A stretch of DNA of 64,000 nt from Rhizobium sp. BK399. Lineage in GTDB: Bacteria > Pseudomonadota > Alphaproteobacteria > Rhizobiales > Rhizobiaceae. Each line of letters opens with the position of its first letter. Position 1 is the stretch's first letter. A program made the translations under genes and the position numbers. A model generated the notes under the pieces. It ran no database searches. It was not told the DNA's origin and worked only from the letters and a program-made list of their open reading frames with translations. Shown in pieces: positions 1 to 9,065 of this stretch. The stretch covers positions 302,025-366,024 of the forward strand of contig NZ_JACIAH010000005.1 in NCBI RefSeq assembly GCF_014194695.1, given 5' to 3'.

Positions 1-244
1 CGCTTTCTCCGTTTTTAGGGCCACCCAATTAAATCTTGAATTTCATACACATATTTTTGCTGAAGCCGGCTTTTGTGAACTTTTGAAGACGGCAATCGTC
101 ATTTGATCATCGTCAATTTCAGCAATGTCGCAAATTTGCTCTTTGCGGCCGCATTTATCCATGAGAATGTCGCTTTCAGGATATCGAAACGACGTATTCC
201 AAGCAACGAATAGTGCATTCGCACCTCCAGCACGGATTTGTCTC
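1..244. other. Gene-free left edge
   Basis: No convincing coding sequence is visible on either strand before the first regulator. The stretch is relatively AT-rich, as expected for a promoter region. In-frame upstream ATG codons at 125 and 167 exist, but the residues they would add do not resemble the conserved start of the GlxA family. Confidence 0.5.
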
Positions 245-1264
245 ATGAACAAGATGTCGCATAAGCAACGCTCTCTCGTCTTCTTCATGGTTCCGCAGTT
301 TACGATGCTGCCGTTTTCGGCGGCAATCGATACGCTGCGCATCGCCAACCGCATGCTCGGCTACCAGGCCTACACGTGGCGACTGACCTCGGTTGACGGC
401 CAGAAGGTCTATTCTTCCTGCGGCATCGGCGTCGAGGCAAACACGTCGCTTTCTGACGAGCGCCGCAACCTCGGTGGCGAGCATCGCCCGAACATGGTGC
501 TGGTCTGTTCCGGCATCGACGTCGAGGACTTCAACAACAAGTCCGTCAGTGCCTGGCTGCGCGAATCCTACAATCGCGGCGTCGCCGTCGGCAGCCTCTG
601 TACGGGCGCACATATCCTCGCGCAGGCGGGCCTGCTGAATGGCAAGCGCTGTGCGATCCACTGGGAAAACCTGCCGGGTTTTTCGGAAGCCTTTCCGCAG
701 GCCGAGGTCTATGCCGATCTCTATGAGGTCGACAGCAACCTTTATACCTGTGCCGGCGGCACCGCGTCGCTCGACATGATGCTGAACCTGATCGGCCAGG
801 ACTTCGGCGAAACACTTGTCAACCGGGTCTGCGAGCAGCACCTGACCGACCGCGTCCGCAGCCCGAACGATCGCCAGCGGCTGCCGCTCCGCGCGCGCCT
901 CGGCGTCCAGAATGCCAAGGTTCTTTCGATCATCGAATTGATGGAGGGCAATCTCTCGGAGCCGCTATCGCTGCTTGAGATCGCGGATGGCGTCGACCTG
1001 TCACGCCGCCAGATCGAACGGTTATTCCGCCAGGAAATGGGGCGTTCTCCCGCCCGCTACTATCTGGAAATACGGCTAGATCGCGCCCGCCATCTGCTGG
1101 TACAGTCCTCTATGCCGGTCGTCGAAGTCGCCGTCGCCTGCGGCTTCGTTTCGGCCTCGCACTTCTCCAAGTGTTATCGCGAACTCTACCACCGTTCGCC
1201 GCAGCAGGAGCGCGCAGAGCGCAAGATGACGATGGCAACGGCGCGCCAAGCCATCGCAGCCTAA
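245..1264 (+). CDS. GlxA-family AraC transcriptional regulator with GATase1-like domain
   Basis: A regulator of 339 residues. Residues about 10-175 form a DJ-1/PfpI-like (class I glutamine amidotransferase-like) sensor domain, with the elbow-type segment GSLCTGAHILAQAG carrying the cysteine. The C-terminal 100 residues are an AraC-type double helix-turn-helix (SLLEIADGVDLSRRQIERLF, then VVEVAVACGFVSASHFSKCY). Proteins of this architecture (CdhR, GbdR, SouR in Pseudomonas) often control betaine, carnitine or sarcosine catabolism; whether that holds here is inference. I chose the ATG at 245 because the family begins close to MSHKQRSLVFFMVPQF; the ATG at 254 is an alternative, and neither has a strong ribosome binding site. 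It converges on the diguanylate cyclase gene, 15 bp apart. Confidence 0.85.
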   Translation: MNKMSHKQRSLVFFMVPQFTMLPFSAAIDTLRIANRMLGYQAYTWRLTSVDGQKVYSSCGIGVEANTSLSDERRNLGGEHRPNMVLVCSGIDVEDFNNKSVSAWLRESYNRGVAVGSLCTGAHILAQAGLLNGKRCAIHWENLPGFSEAFPQAEVYADLYEVDSNLYTCAGGTASLDMMLNLIGQDFGETLVNRVCEQHLTDRVRSPNDRQRLPLRARLGVQNAKVLSIIELMEGNLSEPLSLLEIADGVDLSRRQIERLFRQEMGRSPARYYLEIRLDRARHLLVQSSMPVVEVAVACGFVSASHFSKCYRELYHRSPQQERAERKMTMATARQAIAA

Positions 1265-1279
1265 ATGACGCCGGGGCGG

Positions 1280-2611
1280 CTATTGAGCCGCCTCCTCCGT
1301 CATCCGCGCGTCGGAATAGACCTGATTGCGCCCTTTGTGCTTGGCCATATACAGAAACTGGTCGGCGGCATTGAGATAGTTGTCGAAGGTTTCGTAGTCG
1401 GAAACTTCGGCAACGCCGATCGACACGGTGACGGAAAGTTCCTCGTCGTCCGCCATCACCTTCAGGCGTGAGATATCCGACCGGATCTCGTCACACAGTT
1501 TGCTCGCGGCGCTCGAATCCATCATCGGAAACAGGATCGCAAACTCCTCGCCGCCAAGGCGTGAAAGAAGGTTGTCGCTTCCCTCGAAGATTGTCGCCAG
1601 TCGATCCGCGACCGCCTTCAGCACCTCGTCTCCGATCTCATGTCCATAGGTGTCGTTCAGCCGCTTGAAATGATCGATATCGAGAATCGCCACCGCGGCC
1701 GCAGCCTTGTGACGCAGGCAATCATTCACCAGCTTCGGTCCGAGGTCGTAGAAATAGCGTCTGTTATAGAGGCCCGTGAGATAGTCGCAGGCCGCGGCCG
1801 CCCGAAGTTGCTTCAGCTGCGCCAAGGTCTCGACGTTGTTAGCGATACGGCACTGCAGTTCTTCGGCCACGAACGGCCTGTAGAGAAAATCGGATGCGCC
1901 GGCCTTCAAGAAACTCGCAGAAAGCATGCGGTCGCTCGAGGATGAAACACCAATGATCCGCAACCTGTCTGAGCCATAGTGCCGACGTATCCGCCGGGTC
2001 AACTCGTAACCGCTCATATCGGGCATATGGTGATCGGTGATGACGACCTCGATGTCGTCGTAGGCCTCCAGCGCGGCGAAAGCCTCGAGCCCGGAAACCG
2101 CTTCGATAACCATGTATTGCTGTGCTTCCAGCAATCCGACAAGGATCTGGCGTGCGGAAGCCACATCATCGACCACGAGGATCCGTGTCTTCCTGTTCGA
2201 CAATACACGTCTGGCGCTGGCGACCACGTTGTCGAGCGCGAACTCGTTGTCCTTCAGTACATAGTCGACAACACGGCGCTCCATGATGCGGTTGCGCGTA
2301 TCAAGATCGAAGGTGGCGGTGAAGACGATGGTTGGCACACCTGCCTCGATGGTGCAGTCGAGCGCCTCGCCATAAGGCGCATCCGGCAGATTGAGGTCGA
2401 CGATCGCCATCATATAGTCGTTCGGCGACTGGGCGATGGTCTCGTTCAGTATCCTTAGAGAGGAGCACGGTTTGACGTTCAAACCAAGTTCCGCATGAAG
2501 CCGATGGCACAAGACCGCGGAAAACATCCGGGAATCCTCAACCAGAAGTACCCACTGGCCACCAAAGCGTGGCCCGGATCCATCCCGATGGAGATCCTCC
2601 CGGAAAGCCAT
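1280..2611 (-). CDS. PleD-like response regulator: two receiver domains plus GGDEF diguanylate cyclase
   Basis: 443 residues. Receiver 1 (about 20-135) has the expected Asp (D72 in AIVDLNLPD) and Lys (K120). Receiver 2 (about 143-260) has Asp D193 (VITDHHMPD) but Arg245 in place of the invariant Lys (FLYRPF). The GGDEF domain (about 275-435) carries an intact GGEEF signature at 353-357, so synthesis of cyclic di-GMP is expected. The segment where PleD has its inhibitory RxxD site reads GSDN here, so product inhibition at a classical I-site looks absent. Start ATG 2611 has a GGGGATAAGGG-type ribosome binding site. Its closest relative is the next gene upstream on the same strand, which has the same two receivers but no GGDEF domain. 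Confidence 0.9.
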   Translation of the reverse strand: MAFREDLHRDGSGPRFGGQWVLLVEDSRMFSAVLCHRLHAELGLNVKPCSSLRILNETIAQSPNDYMMAIVDLNLPDAPYGEALDCTIEAGVPTIVFTATFDLDTRNRIMERRVVDYVLKDNEFALDNVVASARRVLSNRKTRILVVDDVASARQILVGLLEAQQYMVIEAVSGLEAFAALEAYDDIEVVITDHHMPDMSGYELTRRIRRHYGSDRLRIIGVSSSSDRMLSASFLKAGASDFLYRPFVAEELQCRIANNVETLAQLKQLRAAAACDYLTGLYNRRYFYDLGPKLVNDCLRHKAAAAVAILDIDHFKRLNDTYGHEIGDEVLKAVADRLATIFEGSDNLLSRLGGEEFAILFPMMDSSAASKLCDEIRSDISRLKVMADDEELSVTVSIGVAEVSDYETFDNYLNAADQFLYMAKHKGRNQVYSDARMTEEAAQ

Positions 2612-2759
2612 TCACCCTTATCCCCCAGAAAGTCGCCGCGGTTCGAATCGACCATCTTTTCGACTTTTGTGAAGATAACTCACAGAAACACGCGTGAGAA
2701 GATATCGAGACTTGGCAACACTTGAAATTGCAAAAATCTCAATCTCAGAAGGGTGAGCG

Positions 2760-2790
2760 GGCCTCCGCCTAACATCGCCGGGCGGAGGCC
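2760..2790 (-). terminator. Hairpin after the double-receiver gene
   Basis: A perfect 10-bp inverted repeat (GGCCTCCGCC / GGCGGAGGCC, arms 2760-2769 and 2781-2790) lies just downstream of the double-receiver gene that stops at 2796. No T-run follows directly on the minus strand, so it is either a weak terminator or an mRNA 3'-end/processing hairpin. Confidence 0.45.
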
Positions 2791-2795
2791 GTGTG

Positions 2796-3626
2796 TCAGG
2801 CAACGGCCCGTTCCTTACGCATCGACTGGATCTGCAACAGTGTGTCAAGGTTCTGGTTGACGCGGCAGTAGAACTCTTCGTCGATGAACGGCCGCAGCAT
2901 GAAGTCATTGCCGCCCGCCTTGAGGAACCGTGCGGACAGCAACCGGTTCGACGATGACGATACGCCGATGATGCGCAACTCATGCGAACCAATGCTGGCG
3001 CGGATGCGCCGGGTGAGCTCGAACCCATCAATGTCGGGCATGTTGTAATCGGTGATCATCAAGCCGATGTCGCGGTTTGTCTTGAGGATCTCGAGCGCCT
3101 TGGCGCCGCTATCAGCCGTGCTCACACGGAAATTGTAGCGCTTGAGGCGGCTCGACAGCAGAGCGCGAGCCGTCGGGCTGTCATCGACAATCAGGACGTG
3201 GTGACGGTGATTGGTGAGGAAACGGCAGATCGATTCTGCAAGCAGATCAACGGCGAAGACATTGTCCTTGAGAATGTAATCGACGATGTCCTTAGCCATC
3301 AGCTTGTCGCGCATACCCTCCTGGAAGGTGCCGGTGAAGACGATGGTCGGGATGCTGAGATCGATCAGGTATTCCAGCGCCTCGCCATTTTCGGCGCCCG
3401 GCAGATTGATGTTGGAAATGGCAAGCGTGATCGGGTCCGTGGATTTGTCATAGGACAGTTGCAGCTCTTCGAAACTCCGGCAGATTTCCACGTCGATATC
3501 GAAGAGCTCTTTCAGCCGTTTGCCGATCATCGACGTAAATACGTTGGAATCCTCCGCCAGAATAATGCGCGCATCAGCAAACATGCCTCCGGAATATTGC
3601 ATTCCCGAAATACCCAAAAACGCCAT
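2796..3626 (-). CDS. Double-receiver protein without output domain (paralogue of the neighbouring PleD-like protein)
   Basis: 276 residues made only of two receiver domains; the protein ends just where the paralogue's GGDEF domain begins. From ATG 3626 the residue numbering matches the neighbour: N72 stands where the neighbour has the phosphoacceptor D72 (AISNINLPG), K120 is kept, D193 is kept in receiver 2 (MITDYNMPD), and R245 again replaces the conserved Lys (MLRPF). Receiver 1 therefore should not be phosphorylated in the normal way. An upstream start at 3677 and an internal ATG at 3584 are possible; 3626 is preferred because it aligns with the MAFRED start of the paralogue. Probable role: phosphate-sink or protein-interaction partner of the diguanylate cyclase (inference). 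Confidence 0.85.
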   Translation of the reverse strand: MAFLGISGMQYSGGMFADARIILAEDSNVFTSMIGKRLKELFDIDVEICRSFEELQLSYDKSTDPITLAISNINLPGAENGEALEYLIDLSIPTIVFTGTFQEGMRDKLMAKDIVDYILKDNVFAVDLLAESICRFLTNHRHHVLIVDDSPTARALLSSRLKRYNFRVSTADSGAKALEILKTNRDIGLMITDYNMPDIDGFELTRRIRASIGSHELRIIGVSSSSNRLLSARFLKAGGNDFMLRPFIDEEFYCRVNQNLDTLLQIQSMRKERAVA

Positions 3627-3717
3627 TTCCAAACCTTTTGATGAAACTCCTGTCCCCGGCTGAAATCGGTACAACACCCGGTTTGAATAAGTATTAATCG
3701 GCCATCGCCACTGACCA

Positions 3718-3745
3718 ACAAAAAGGCGACCACAAGGGCCGCCTT
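3718..3745 (-). terminator. Rho-independent terminator behind the GcvT-like remnant
   Basis: On the minus strand AAGGCG pairs with CGCCTT (3740-3745 with 3723-3728), with further C-G pairs inside, and is followed by TTTTTGTT (3724-3717). It sits 20 bp after the stop of the pseudogene at 3765, as expected for the original terminator of that transcription unit. Confidence 0.65.
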
Positions 3746-3764
3746 GGCATTCTTCAAAACATGC

Positions 3765-3953
3765 TTAAAAGACTATGCGCGCAGCCGCATTGTCAGGATC
3801 GAACTGGCTCTCGCCGACAAGGGTGGCGTTGTACGTCGTTCCGAGAATCTTGATCCTCAGCCTTGTGCCTTCCTTGGCATAGTCGGGCCGCAGCATCGCC
3901 AAGGCCAGCGATCGATTGGTACTTGTGGACCTGGCCGACATGCAAATAGGCAA
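3765..3953 (-). pseudogene. C-terminal remnant of a GcvT-like (dimethylglycine/sarcosine dehydrogenase or aminomethyltransferase) protein
   Basis: About 60 codons read as a recognisable C-terminal beta-barrel of the GcvT/dimethylglycine dehydrogenase superfamily: NRSLALAMLRPDYAKEGTRL followed by the pattern of the family's EILG..Y.A and a final YDP-like element (here QFDPDNA). Upstream of about 3953 the frame no longer reads as this family, and there is no ATG with a ribosome binding site; the open frame begins only at a TTG. The fragment is followed at once by an intact terminator. I read it as the relic of a gene deleted from its 5' side. The family assignment rests on motif memory, so moderate confidence. 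Confidence 0.55.
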
Positions 3954-4015
3954 GCCGCAAGAGGCCTTTGGCCGAAAATCCGTGAACAGAAATGGCAGTC
4001 AGAGTGTCGCGTCAT

Positions 4016-4279
4016 TCACTTTACGACGGCCGAACCCTTGATGATGTCGATCGTTTCACCGCCGCTGAGACCAATCCGATCGCCATCAGGCGCAGTGATG
4101 AAGCAGCCCGCCGGGCAGAACGTTTGCGACGCGCCGGGATCGAGCACAAGCTGCATCTTGTTGCCGCCCTCGGTAAGGACGATCACAACAGCGGCGCTGT
4201 CGGTGTTGGTGATGGAAGCTGCGTAAGTTTGGCCTGCGGCCATGAGTGACAGAAACAGTACGACGGCAAATTTTGCCAT
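4016..4279 (-). CDS. Small exported hypothetical protein
   Basis: 87 residues. Residues 1-20 are a Sec signal peptide ending TYA, giving a mature protein of about 67 residues starting ASITNTD. The mature part is beta-rich, with two cysteines in TFCPAGCF that could form a disulfide, followed by ITAPDGDRIGLSGGE. I do not recognise a characterised family. It lies on the same strand downstream of the MscS-type channel's 3' end side but is separated from it by its own 120-bp leader, so it is probably a monocistronic periplasmic protein. Confidence 0.7.
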   Translation of the reverse strand: MAKFAVVLFLSLMAAGQTYAASITNTDSAAVVIVLTEGGNKMQLVLDPGASQTFCPAGCFITAPDGDRIGLSGGETIDIIKGSAVVK

Positions 4280-4400
4280 GCAGTGCGGCGCGGATGAAGC
4301 GCCCTCCCTTGGAGCGTCTCGGCGCTGCTGCCCCCAGCAACGAAAACCCGATTGCCGACGTTATATAGCGACCGCTCTGAACGATCGCTGAACAACGCCT

Positions 4401-6947
4401 TTACCCCTTGAGATTGCCATCTGCCGATTTGCCGCGCAACCGGCGCACCGTACCGGCTTCTTCGTCCACTTCACTCGCCTCGGAGGCGTCTTCGATCTTC
4501 GCTGGTGGTTTGCCGGCGGCAGTTGCCGTTCCGACGTGGTCCGCCTGACGATGGAACACGACATCGCTCTGCGGGAGGGGAATTTCGACGCCCTCCTCCC
4601 GGAACCTCTTGAGGATCGCGATACGCAGATCATTCCTGACCTTCAGGCCGTCACCCATGTCCGCAAGCATGAAACGAAGCTCGAAGTCCAGCGAATACGG
4701 CCCGAACCGCAGGAACTCCACGTGTGGCTCAGGATTGCGGAGCACCACGGGTACGGCGTTGACGAGTTCCAACAGAATATCCATCACCTTTTGCGGGTCG
4801 GACTCGTAGCTTACCGAAACCGGAATTTCGGACCGCCCCATCTTGTTGCGGTGCGTCCAGTTGCCGACAGATGCGTTGATCAATTCGGAATTCGGCACGA
4901 TGATCGACTGCTTGCGGAACGTCTCGATCTCAGTCGCGCGCACGGAAATCCGCTTCACGATGCCTTCGGCGGTGCCGGAGACTACGTGGTCGCCCACCTT
5001 GAACGGCCGCTCGACAAGCAGGATCAGGCCGGACACGAAGTTCGACACGATGTTCTGGAGACCGAAACCGATACCAACCGAAAGCGCGGAGGCAACGAGC
5101 GCGAAGCTCGAGAGGTCAATGCCCGCTGCTGAAACGCCGACAATCGCCGCAAGGCCGACGCCGAGATAACCGATGCCCGTCTTGACCGAATTCCGAACGC
5201 CGAGATCGACATGGCTGCGGGCCATGACGTTGCCGTCAAGCCAGCGCTGGATCCAACGGGTCAGCAGGTAACCGCCGGCAAAGAGCAGGATACCGGTCAT
5301 GATGCCGACCAGCGAAATACTGATACCGCCCAGCCGGACCTCCGTAAGAAGGCGATAGGCGATGAGCTGGAGGTCCTGGATATGGAAGCCCCACAGCAGC
5401 AGCACCAGCGGAATGCCGACCATCAGCGCAATCGCCGAGATGCACATCCCGACCAACAATCCCGCTTGGTCGATGGCGACCGGGCCGAGTTTGAAGCGTC
5501 GCTGAAGGAAGCGGCCAAACGACGTCTCGCCGAAGGTCTCGCTGCGAGAAATGGCCTTCCCCGACAAAAGACCGATATAGGTCGTAACGATGATCGCGCC
5601 GGTGATGATCAACTGGGTGGCAACGAAGCGGGCAAGCCCGACGTAGCCGGTCAAAGCTGTTATGATCAAACCTGCACCAAGCACGCGCAAGATGATCGCC
5701 ATGCCGCGTGGCCAATGCCGTCCCGGCGCGTCCGGATCACCGTTTCGCGCCAGCATTGGACGACCGAAAGAGGCTGCGATCAGGATGAGGCCGATGATCA
5801 GGGCCGCGATCAGACTCTTGACGACGGTCAGGACCAGTGGAGATCCGAGCTCCTCGCTGATGCTGCCGAGGAGATAATCGAGCGCGTTGACGACGGCCAT
5901 CGCAAGCAGGCAAGCGCCAATCGAGCTCGCGCCGCGGTTGGAAAGCTTGACAAGGCGCCAATGCGGCTCCTTGGGCGCGAACACTGCATTGGTGAAGCGC
6001 CTGACGAAATAGATCAGCCCTATCGACCCGAAGAGAGCGCCGATGATGGGCGCGATATCAGGCCTCAAAACGTTGAAACTGTTGAGGAAGAAGTAGGACG
6101 TGACCAGCAGGGCGGCGAGCGCGAGCGTCCTGATGAGCGTCGACCAGAAAGCAATGGAGAGACGGTTTATGTAGGAAGGTTGCTCGTCCGTCTCCTTGCG
6201 CTGCAGGTAGCGGCCGAAGACTCGATAGCCGCCGGATAGAAGCACAAGGGCTGTCGCCAGGGACATGAAGATGGCGGCAAAGAAGGCGAAAGCCTTGAAC
6301 TTCAAGACGAAGCCGAGCCAGCTGCTCAGGGCCTGGATGAACTCCGAGCCTTCCTGAACGAAGGCGCGTCCCGCATCGTCGAGGACAGAAAACGAAATGT
6401 CCGTGCGCCGTAGCAGAGTAGCGGCGAAGAGCTGACGGCGGGTCTCGGCAATGCGGTTGCCAAGCTTGCCAATGGCGGCAGAAAGGGTTTCGGCATCGCC
6501 GGTGACGGCGTTGATCTGCGCACGCTCCGAGGTCAAGGCGTTACGCTCGGTCGTGACGATCTCAGCCTCTGCCGGTTGACCTTCCTTCGGCGGATCGCCC
6601 AGTTCGGCGAGGCGGTTCTTGATCTGGTCGAGCCGTGGCCTCAGGCCGACGGAAACGTTGAGGACCGTGCGTCCGAGTTCATCGGTCTTTCCGGCAAAAG
6701 CCACCAGCGCGTCGTCATCGTCGCTCTTCTGTTTGACACCGTCCTCCAGCGAGGCGAGATCCTGCTTTGCCTTCTCGATCGCCTTCGCGGCCTGCTCGAC
6801 TGGGCTGTCGACGACAGACGGCTGCTCAGTCGCTTGCGTCGGCTGCGCGGCCTGCGGTGCAGCCGTCTGGGCGCCCGCAAGGTTCGCGCCGACTACCGCC
6901 AGCGTTGCGACAAGGAGAATGCGAAGCAAGAATTGTGTCGGCCGCAA
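4401..6947 (-). CDS. Mechanosensitive channel, MscS family with N-terminal DUF3772 domain
   Basis: 848 residues, far longer than MscS (286 in E. coli). Residues 1-26 are a signal peptide ending AGA; about 45-200 is a periplasmic coiled-coil-rich DUF3772 region; then roughly ten hydrophobic helices; then the MscS pore and cytoplasmic domain. The conserved pore/beta junction reads SVGIGFGLQNIVSNFVSG, followed by ILLVERPFKVGDHV. Large members of this family (MscK/YbdG/YjeP-like) gate on membrane tension and protect against hypo-osmotic shock. The tail after about residue 800 is a charged low-complexity extension. Single-gene unit; the start follows no strong Shine-Dalgarno but the signal peptide supports it. 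Confidence 0.92.
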   Translation of the reverse strand: MRPTQFLLRILLVATLAVVGANLAGAQTAAPQAAQPTQATEQPSVVDSPVEQAAKAIEKAKQDLASLEDGVKQKSDDDDALVAFAGKTDELGRTVLNVSVGLRPRLDQIKNRLAELGDPPKEGQPAEAEIVTTERNALTSERAQINAVTGDAETLSAAIGKLGNRIAETRRQLFAATLLRRTDISFSVLDDAGRAFVQEGSEFIQALSSWLGFVLKFKAFAFFAAIFMSLATALVLLSGGYRVFGRYLQRKETDEQPSYINRLSIAFWSTLIRTLALAALLVTSYFFLNSFNVLRPDIAPIIGALFGSIGLIYFVRRFTNAVFAPKEPHWRLVKLSNRGASSIGACLLAMAVVNALDYLLGSISEELGSPLVLTVVKSLIAALIIGLILIAASFGRPMLARNGDPDAPGRHWPRGMAIILRVLGAGLIITALTGYVGLARFVATQLIITGAIIVTTYIGLLSGKAISRSETFGETSFGRFLQRRFKLGPVAIDQAGLLVGMCISAIALMVGIPLVLLLWGFHIQDLQLIAYRLLTEVRLGGISISLVGIMTGILLFAGGYLLTRWIQRWLDGNVMARSHVDLGVRNSVKTGIGYLGVGLAAIVGVSAAGIDLSSFALVASALSVGIGFGLQNIVSNFVSGLILLVERPFKVGDHVVSGTAEGIVKRISVRATEIETFRKQSIIVPNSELINASVGNWTHRNKMGRSEIPVSVSYESDPQKVMDILLELVNAVPVVLRNPEPHVEFLRFGPYSLDFELRFMLADMGDGLKVRNDLRIAILKRFREEGVEIPLPQSDVVFHRQADHVGTATAAGKPPAKIEDASEASEVDEEAGTVRRLRGKSADGNLKG

Positions 6948-7027
6948 AATGTCCCCGCTCGGGTTTGCTGGATCAAATTGAAATCCAGCTTTTCATAAGA
7001 AAGAAAGGCGACAGAAAGGCGACGCGA

Positions 7028-7585
7028 TCAGAAGCCTGCGCCCGGCTGCGCCAGATACTCCAGTTCTGCCGCACTCGACTGCCGCCCGACGATGGCGTTC
7101 CGGTGCGGAAACCGCCCGTAGGCTGCAATCACGTCCCGGTGGCGAAGCGCATAGTCGATATATTCCTCATCGCCAAGCGCCCTGAACAACGCGACCGCGC
7201 GCTCCTGTTCTTCCAGATCTTCACAATGCTCGAAAGGCATGTAGAAGAACGTCCTGCACTCCGGGCTGACCTGCATATCGGCGCCAACTTCCAGTGCGAG
7301 CTTTGCCTCGCGCAGTGCAAGCCCGTCGGTCGCGAAGGCGAACGGTGTCGCACGATAAATATTGCGCGGAAACTGGTCGAGTACGATGACGGCGGCAAGC
7401 CTGCTGTTTGGCGTCGCACGCCATTCCTCGGTCACGCCACGAGAGAGTGCGAGATGGGTGTCGCGGAAACGGTGGCGGATATCCCGATCAAGCTCCGTTG
7501 TCGTGGCGAACCATTGGTCTCGCCCGCACTCCTCGAACCAGAAGTCGAAGACCTCCTGCGGCGTACAGACATATCCGAGCTCCAT
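7028..7585 (-). CDS. DUF924 family protein
   Basis: 185 residues. The family hallmarks are present: VFDFWFEECGRDQWF near the N-terminus, the VLDQFPRNIYR motif at about 68-77, and FFYMPFEHCEDLEEQE at about 113-127. DUF924 proteins adopt a TPR-like helical fold; their function is not established, though they are very common in Proteobacteria as stand-alone genes. The ATG at 7585 is chosen because GGGAGGAAAT lies directly upstream; a longer frame reaching to 7894 runs into the neighbouring exporter and lacks support. Confidence 0.88.
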   Translation of the reverse strand: MELGYVCTPQEVFDFWFEECGRDQWFATTTELDRDIRHRFRDTHLALSRGVTEEWRATPNSRLAAVIVLDQFPRNIYRATPFAFATDGLALREAKLALEVGADMQVSPECRTFFYMPFEHCEDLEEQERAVALFRALGDEEYIDYALRHRDVIAAYGRFPHRNAIVGRQSSAAELEYLAQPGAGF

Positions 7586-7625
7586 ATTTCCTCCCGACGA
7601 ACACCGACCGATTGCAAGGCACAAG

Positions 7626-9065
7626 CTATTTCGTGCCGATCTTGTGACCCGACACTTCGGCGCCGGCATCCGGCGCCAGTTGCAAGAAGCGCAGAGACGA
7701 TATGATGCCGATCGTACCGACGACAAGAAACGCCCAGCGAAAATCGACCAGCCCCGGCCCCTCGACACCGCGCAAAGAGACGGAGACGTTGAGCGCCGCT
7801 GCCGCGATCGCGACGCCAAGCAGCATGGCAACCTGCTGCAACATGCTCGACAGCGTGGACGCCGAACTGCGTTGCGCGGGATTGATATCGGCAAAGGCTA
7901 GAGTATTCAGCGCCGTAAATTCCATCGACCGCGAGAGGCCGGCAATCATCAGCAATGCATAGATGATGAGGCGTGGTGTCGCCGGAACGAGAAAGCCGCA
8001 GGCCGCAATCGACAGAGCGGCAATCAAGCCATTGCCGAAGAGCACCGTGCGAAACCCAAGCTTCGCGAGCAGCGGCGTCGTTACGGCTTTCATGCCGAGA
8101 TTTCCGAGAAAGTAGACCAGCAGGTAGGCGCCAGCCTCGATTGAACTCAATCCAAAGCCGAGCTGGAAGAGCAGCGGCAGGAGAAACGGCGTCGCATTGA
8201 TCGCGACGCGGCTTGCCGTCCCGGCTGAAAGCGTCGCTATCGCATAGGTCTGTACCTTGAAAGCGGAGAGCTCCAGGAGCGGATTGGTAACCCGTAGGAA
8301 GTGTCGTGTCGCCATGACCGACAGCACGATGCCCGCCGCGAGCATCAAAAGGATCGGAAGCACGCCGCCATCCCATTTCACGGAGAGTTCCAGCGCTGCG
8401 AGCAGAAAGGTCAGCCCGCCTGCGCTGAGGATAAACCCCAGCACATCCAGCCGGCCGGCATCCTCTTCGCGTTGCTCCGGCACGAAACGAAGAACCAGCG
8501 CCATGCCGAGAACGCCGATCGGCAGGTTGATGAGGAAATTCCAGTGCCAGCTGGCATATGTCGTGATGAAGCTGCCGAGCAGCGGCCCGATAACCGGAGC
8601 TGTCAGCGCCGGCCAGGTAATGAGTGCGATCGCCTGAACGAGCTCCGACTTTCGAGCATTCTTCAGGACGATGATCCGTCCGACCGGCGTCATCAACGCG
8701 CTGCCCGCGCCTTGGACGGCACGCGCGACGACGAACTCGCCCAGACCACTGGCCAAACCGCAGAACAGCGAGGCAATGGTGAAGACGGCAATCGACGCCA
8801 GGAAGATGCGCCTTGCGCCGTATCGGTCCCCAAGCCATCCCGAAAGCGGAATGAAGGCCGCCATCGTCAGCATGTAGACCGTAATGCCAATACTCATCGA
8901 TACCGGCTGAACGCCGAAACTCGCAGCCATCTGCGGCAGTGACGTCGTGACTATCGTGCCATCGAGAATCTGCATGAAAAACGAAACGGCGACGACCAGC
9001 GCAACGATTTTCGCCTTGCGGATACTCTCCACATCGTCCTTCTCTGTCGTCTGCATAGTTGTCAT
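7626..9065 (-). CDS. MFS drug exporter, DHA2 (EmrB/QacA) family
   Basis: 479 residues with about 14 predicted transmembrane helices, as in DHA2 drug:proton antiporters. Signature motifs: LDGTIVTTSLPQMA in helix 1 (motif D1), WLGDRYGARRIFL between helices 2 and 3 (motif A), and GPLLGSFITTYASWHWNFLIN (motif C region and the W-WIF/LIN element). It lacks a neighbouring HlyD/EmrA adaptor, so it probably works alone in the inner membrane. The chosen ATG at 9065 (MTTMQTTEKDD) leaves a normal short hydrophilic N-terminus; an upstream start at 9092 is possible. It is divergent from ackA across 295 bp of promoter DNA. Confidence 0.88.
   Translation of the reverse strand: MTTMQTTEKDDVESIRKAKIVALVVAVSFFMQILDGTIVTTSLPQMAASFGVQPVSMSIGITVYMLTMAAFIPLSGWLGDRYGARRIFLASIAVFTIASLFCGLASGLGEFVVARAVQGAGSALMTPVGRIIVLKNARKSELVQAIALITWPALTAPVIGPLLGSFITTYASWHWNFLINLPIGVLGMALVLRFVPEQREEDAGRLDVLGFILSAGGLTFLLAALELSVKWDGGVLPILLMLAAGIVLSVMATRHFLRVTNPLLELSAFKVQTYAIATLSAGTASRVAINATPFLLPLLFQLGFGLSSIEAGAYLLVYFLGNLGMKAVTTPLLAKLGFRTVLFGNGLIAALSIAACGFLVPATPRLIIYALLMIAGLSRSMEFTALNTLAFADINPAQRSSASTLSSMLQQVAMLLGVAIAAAALNVSVSLRGVEGPGLVDFRWAFLVVGTIGIISSLRFLQLAPDAGAEVSGHKIGTK

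Noticed and set aside
1275..1292. GGCGGCT/AGCCGCC hairpin between the GlxA regulator and the GGDEF gene as a terminator
   Set aside because: It overlaps the last codons of the GGDEF gene and has no T-run on either strand, so it is not claimed as a terminator.
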